Shown here one piece after another: positions 59,851-64,000 of a stretch of 64,000 bases of DNA. The first letter of the stretch is position 1, and each line of letters opens with the position of its first letter. The notes below the pieces were generated by a model. It searched no databases, was not told where the DNA came from, and saw only the letters and a list, made by a program, of their open reading frames with translations. The position numbers and the translations under genes were made by a program. The DNA is from Microcebus murinus (taxonomy: Eukaryota; Chordata; Mammalia; Primates; Cheirogaleidae): positions 38,023,501-38,087,500 of the forward strand of contig NC_134109.1 in assembly GCF_040939455.1 (NCBI RefSeq), given 5' to 3'.

Positions 59851-62800
59851 CACAGTGACTGGGGTAGGCTCCTGAGCAAGTGAAGCCGGCTGAACGAGTG
59901 AGCTAGGCCGCGTTGCGCCTCGAAGGCCATCATGGGTCAGGAGGGCTCTGAACCCAGGCTGTCTGTGGAGGTTGTCTAGATCTTCTTGACCTCCAGAAAC
60001 AAATTTCTGATGGATTCTTGGTATATTAGGAGAGGGTGGTACGTGAGAAACTCACATCGCCATGACCAGTTTTCTTAAGTATCAAATGGCTTAAACAGGC
60101 TATATATTTCTTAAAGCTACAACCCATTGAGTGCGTTTGGGGATGCACATTTGCCATTCCAGCCCTGGGCTAGACACTGAGAAGACCTGGGAGCATGGGA
60201 AGGTCAGAAGCAGCCCTCGGGTTAGCTAGGCAGACGGGCCACTGCCAGAGAACAACACGGGGTCCTCCCCGATCAGTCCACAGAGCGCACATGAGGAAAA
60301 CAATATTCTGATTGGGCTCCACATCCAGATTCAGTTCACCTGAATCTTTTTCTTGAGGTTTTTCTTGAGGTTGCACCCTAGTTTGGTGGGAAAAGTTGGG
60401 CAGCATCAGGGATATTGAAGGTGTCAGGCACTGTCTTCATGGGATGTCCCTCTTCTGTCTGGACCTCGGAGCTCATCAGACCTGCTCAGCCCCATGGTCT
60501 CCCGTTCCCAGTCTGTGAGTGTGGCTGCCACTGCTCTGTCCTCCCATCCACACCTGAGGCCTCTCCAGGTCTGACTTTTTCTCCTTGACTTTCCCGTTGC
60601 TCTTGAGAGGCAAAGTTTGGCTATTCGCCCACACCATTCTAAAGAACCAGGGAAATCCGTGGAGTCTCAGCCTTTTCTGTGTAACAGGGCACACAACCAT
60701 CTTTTTTATCGTTTCCTTACCATGTGGTCGGCAGGAATGCTGCGTGATGGGCCAACAAGTATGTTTACTGTGATATGAGACAGAGGTCCCCTTAAGTCTC
60801 AATCTCCACAACCTATCTGGAAGTTCTATCATCTCACCTAATTCCAGGTAAAGGGTCTTTCTCTAAGAAGGAGTGGAGGATGTTTTCAGCTACATATTAC
60901 TGCATAAGGGTGGCTTACACGATAATACCACCTTATTATCTCATGTAACAAGAGACCCAAAGGTGAGTGGCCCCATGGTTGGTTTAGCATCTCAACAGTG
61001 TCATCTTCTGATTCTACTATCCTCAGTTTGCCAATAAGGCTGCCACAGCACAAGACCTCATATCTTCACATGACAACATTCCAAAAGCAGGTGGAGGATA
61101 TTCCTCCTCCTGTCTCTCTTTTTATTAGAAAAAAAAAATCTTTGTAAAAGCTCCCAAAGGCCTTCTCCACTACTCTGGCTGCAGTGAAGGCTGGAAAAGC
61201 AAGCATCTGTTATTTTCAGCTTCTGTGGCACAAGGTGGGTTCTGCCAGGAAGCAAGAGGAGGGTAGGGAATGGCTGTTGGGCCCCCCATCGATGTCTGCA
61301 TTTACTTATCACACCCCACAGAATCTTACCTCACTGTTCTCCTTTGTGACCCTTCCTTCCTCTCCCACAGCTAAGGAAACCTAGCTTCTAACAAGCAGGA
61401 AAACTGACTCTTAAAACATCCTGCCTTCTTGCAAATCTGTGTCTTGTACCTGGACCTTAGCTTTTGAAATTCCAAATCCAAGATGTTGGCTCCCTTGGTT
61501 CTCTACACACCTAAGGCCGTGGATGGCAAAATCTAGTCAGAGCAGGGAGGCCCACGTGATGAATGAAATTATATATCAGGAATGAAAATGACATAAGTCA
61601 CTATCAAGCTAGGATTCCAGCATACTGACCAAGGCAGAAGAAACAGCCATTGGAAAGAGCCAACATATAAAGAAAGGCAGGAACAGGTGTGTATAAAGAG
61701 TGGCAGAGCTTCATCTTGGAGAGAGACATTTGCAGTCCCAGAAACATAAGTTGAGGAAAAGAGGATTCTAATGCAAAAGGATTTTTCTGGTTGGAAGAGG
61801 GAGGTTGAGGGAGCTCAGTATGCAATGTGGTCTCAATGTTCTCTCTAACGTGGGATGTAAGCTCACTTGCCAAGAAGGAAGGGAGCAGAGGTGGGGTTGA
61901 GGACTTAGAAGAGTGGGAAAGGTTTTAAGCTGCCTCTGTTAGGAATGTGAGTGGGAATGAAAGGGATGAACAGAAGGAAAGGAGTTCCAGCCAGCAGGGA
62001 GGGCCCTCGGGGAATTAGACCCGAGGAGCACAGGAGGCCAGACAGGCATTTGGAAGCAGGTAATGGAAGCAGATGGGACTGGAATTCGAGGTCACTGTGT
62101 CCCTGAAATAGCCACAAGGCTCAGGGGGATTGGAGGGCTGAGTAAAGCCACAGAAGGAGAGAGGAGGGAGAATGCTGAGGGGCCAGGGCCTAGAGACCCT
62201 GGGGATGCCAAGTAGGAGGACAAGCTCAGGTGGGTGGCAGAATGTTAGCCCTTGGGGCTGTAAATATTAATACATAATGGAGGTCAGGACAGAGGAAGGG
62301 TAGGGCCAAGCAGTTGTATTTAAAATGTTTTAGCTAAGGGAATTTATGATTATTGCAGGGCCCTTCTGACTTTTTATTTGCCGTAATTGTGATTCAGATG
62401 TCACCATCCACATGGCTTGAGTTCATTTCTAGAATAAGGCAGGACAAATACCTCTTATCCACGCTGCATGGAAGTTGCCCTATAGGCTCTCTGACCCTTG
62501 GCCTGTGACCACATCCTGTTGACTTTATCAACACTCTGGCAATAAACAAGAAATGAGAGCAAGGCAGGGTGAAGGGCTGCAGCCACATGCTGAGTGGGTC
62601 TGCGTCACCGTGGAGACTATTTTTGGTTGAAATCGCTATTGCCTTGTCTCTTTGTTGCAGGAGGTGAAAATAGAAAAAATTATTTTAATTATGATTTGTG
62701 CATGTCGCCTGCAAGCTACTGAGCATTTTATCTGACACCAGAAGAAAGGAGTTTTTGTGTTGTTTTTATAGAACTTAGATTTTCATTAGGCATCTGTATC

Positions 62801-63299
62801 TCTTTATAATGATTTCTCTGTATATGTCCTTAACCTTAGAACTCAAATACTTCTGAACATTCAAATACAACATAGATTATGGCAATAAAAAATACACACT
62901 GTCAAAAATAGCCATTTGGTAATAAATAGCATTATGTTCTGATTTAACCCTTGCAAGTCATATGCAGAAGGGACAGAAATAAGACAGGGTTAATCAGGTG
63001 GAAGGCAGCACCTGGGTTGAAAGTCAAAATTCCAACAGTCACTGGGGAGATTCAATGGCCTAAGCACAGAAAACTATGAGTTTTTGGTTGCCTGTCTCCT
63101 ACTGCAGGTTGCCCCTAAGCTGTCCATACATATATAGGCGGGTAAATGTTTAAAGAATCTATAAGGTAAGAATTTCAAAGAGTTAGGGGAGAATAAACCA
63201 GTCTAAGGGAAAAGTAAGAGTCAGGAGACCAGGCAGACAAATAGGTCAAAATAATGGCTCTGCTGTTTAAAACTCTGTATGTGTGATATTGTATTTTTC
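59851..63299. other. mostly unassigned single-copy-like sequence
   Basis: No gene, promoter or confidently named repeat. A small tandem duplication (tttttcttgagg twice) lies at about 60348-60371, an A-run at 61131-61138, and purine-rich sequence at 61850-62240. It would be upstream flank if the gene at 59043 runs leftward. Confidence 0.45.
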
Positions 63300-63500
63300 C
63301 TTCGTAGTGGCAAGTACAGTCTATTTTTATGAGAGGTTTTTTTTTTCCTATATTTTTTATCTGTATATTAATGGAGTCCCAAGTGTAGTTTTGCTACACT
63401 GATATTAACATATTGCATGATGGTCAAGTCTGGGCCTTCAGTGCACCCATCACTGGAGCAATGCACATTATGCCCCAACCTATTTTTAAGTGCTTTTTAG
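63300..63500 (-). mobile_element. L1 3'UTR fragment
   Basis: 'ttgcatgatggtcaagtctg', 'gggccttcagtgcacccatc' and 'gagcaatgcacattatgccc' is a reversed primate L1 3'UTR. It parallels the 3' end at 39364-39500. A run of about 9 T lies at 63339-63347. Confidence 0.65.
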
Positions 63501-63699
63501 TAGTGAAAAAATAGTGCAAAAATGTATGATCACCTCATTTCAGAAATACACAGTTATCTAAATACTAAAAATCTCAAGCAAGACACACTCACCCTGAAGT
63601 CAAGTATACTTGGGGTGGGGAGATTGCAGAGGCCAAGGAATGCATCATCATAGTTCTCTGTTTCTGCCAAAGGCAAGCCTAGGCCAGCTTTCAGCAAGT

Positions 63700-63875
63700 A
63701 GTGGGCCTCAGACCAGAATCACCTGGAGAACTTGTTAAAAATGCAAATTCTTAGACCTCAACCAATACTTACTGGTTTGGAAGCTGGCACTGGGACTCTA
63801 TAATCTGCATATTAAATGAGCCCCCCAAGTGTTCCTAATACATCCTAAAGTTGGAGATCCAGGTGAAGGTGACAG
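63700..63875 (-). mobile_element. MER5A-like hAT element
   Basis: 'cagaccagaatcacctggag', 'aacttgttaaaaatgcaaat', 'cctaaagttggagatcc' fits a MER5-type element in reverse. Ends are worn, and no target duplication is seen. Confidence 0.6.
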
Positions 63876-64000
63876 CACCTGTTTATAGAATAATAAAACT
63901 GCCTAGAGACCTGGAATTTCAGATCTGGTTTCTGCTTCAGTCTTCTCTATCTATGATGGAGAGCTACTAAATGCTGAGAACTCAGCTATTAGAAAACAAA

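Overview
This is nuclear DNA from a mammal, almost certainly a strepsirrhine primate and most likely a Malagasy lemur. The evidence is the Alu type. Four dimeric Alus (near 9072, 20700, 42212 and 51966, all on the minus strand) carry a linker and right arm unlike human Alus, with a 'ttggccaatTaatttcttt'-type segment and 'gtggcgtcagcctagctcac' in the left arm. Two young-looking non-autonomous hAT copies and L1 3' ends of non-anthropoid type point the same way. Older AluJ-like copies are shared with all primates. Species cannot be fixed from sequence alone.

The window is nearly all non-coding and repeat-rich. I find no multi-exon gene that can be assembled. The one good gene signal is a CpG island at about 58545-59420. 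Inside it, on the minus strand, is a possible short first coding exon: ATG in strong Kozak context at 59043, four codons plus one base, then a GTAAGT donor at 59030. If real, the gene runs leftward, and most of the window is its first intron or its flank.

Layout. 1-6.4 kb: MIRs, a young hAT, a purine-rich tract and MaLR/ERV LTR remains. 6.49-9.57 kb: a nearly complete, dead Tigger1 DNA transposon with TA flanks, holding an L1 tail and an Alu. 9.7-22 kb: mostly unassigned sequence with AluJ, L1M, MIR and a Tigger MITE. 22.4-28 kb: L1M 3' ends, then a short Tigger derivative split by a 3.2-kb L1 that has its 5'UTR, ORF1 region and 3' end but almost no ORF2. 28.9-34.3 kb: L2 copies hosting an LTR (which hosts a hAT) and a MaLR LTR. 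36-38 kb: TG/TA microsatellite, MER5A, AluJ. 39.36-44.05 kb: a 5'-truncated L1 with a perfect 15-bp target duplication, itself holding an Alu and a hAT. 44-48 kb: an old L1M with MER20, Alu and MaLR insertions. 48.5-58 kb: a CR1/RTE-like LINE tail, Charlie, LTRs, a young Alu with a very long A-tail, and MIR/MER5A. 58.5-59.4 kb: the CpG island. 59.7-64 kb: mostly unassigned, with old L2, L1 and MER5 remains.

No functional transposase, reverse transcriptase or viral gene is intact. The window's interest lies in its nested insertions, which give relative dates, in the ORF2-less L1, in the hAT family with shared ends but different cores, and in the CpG-island promoter. Family names come from remembered consensus sequences, not from a database search.
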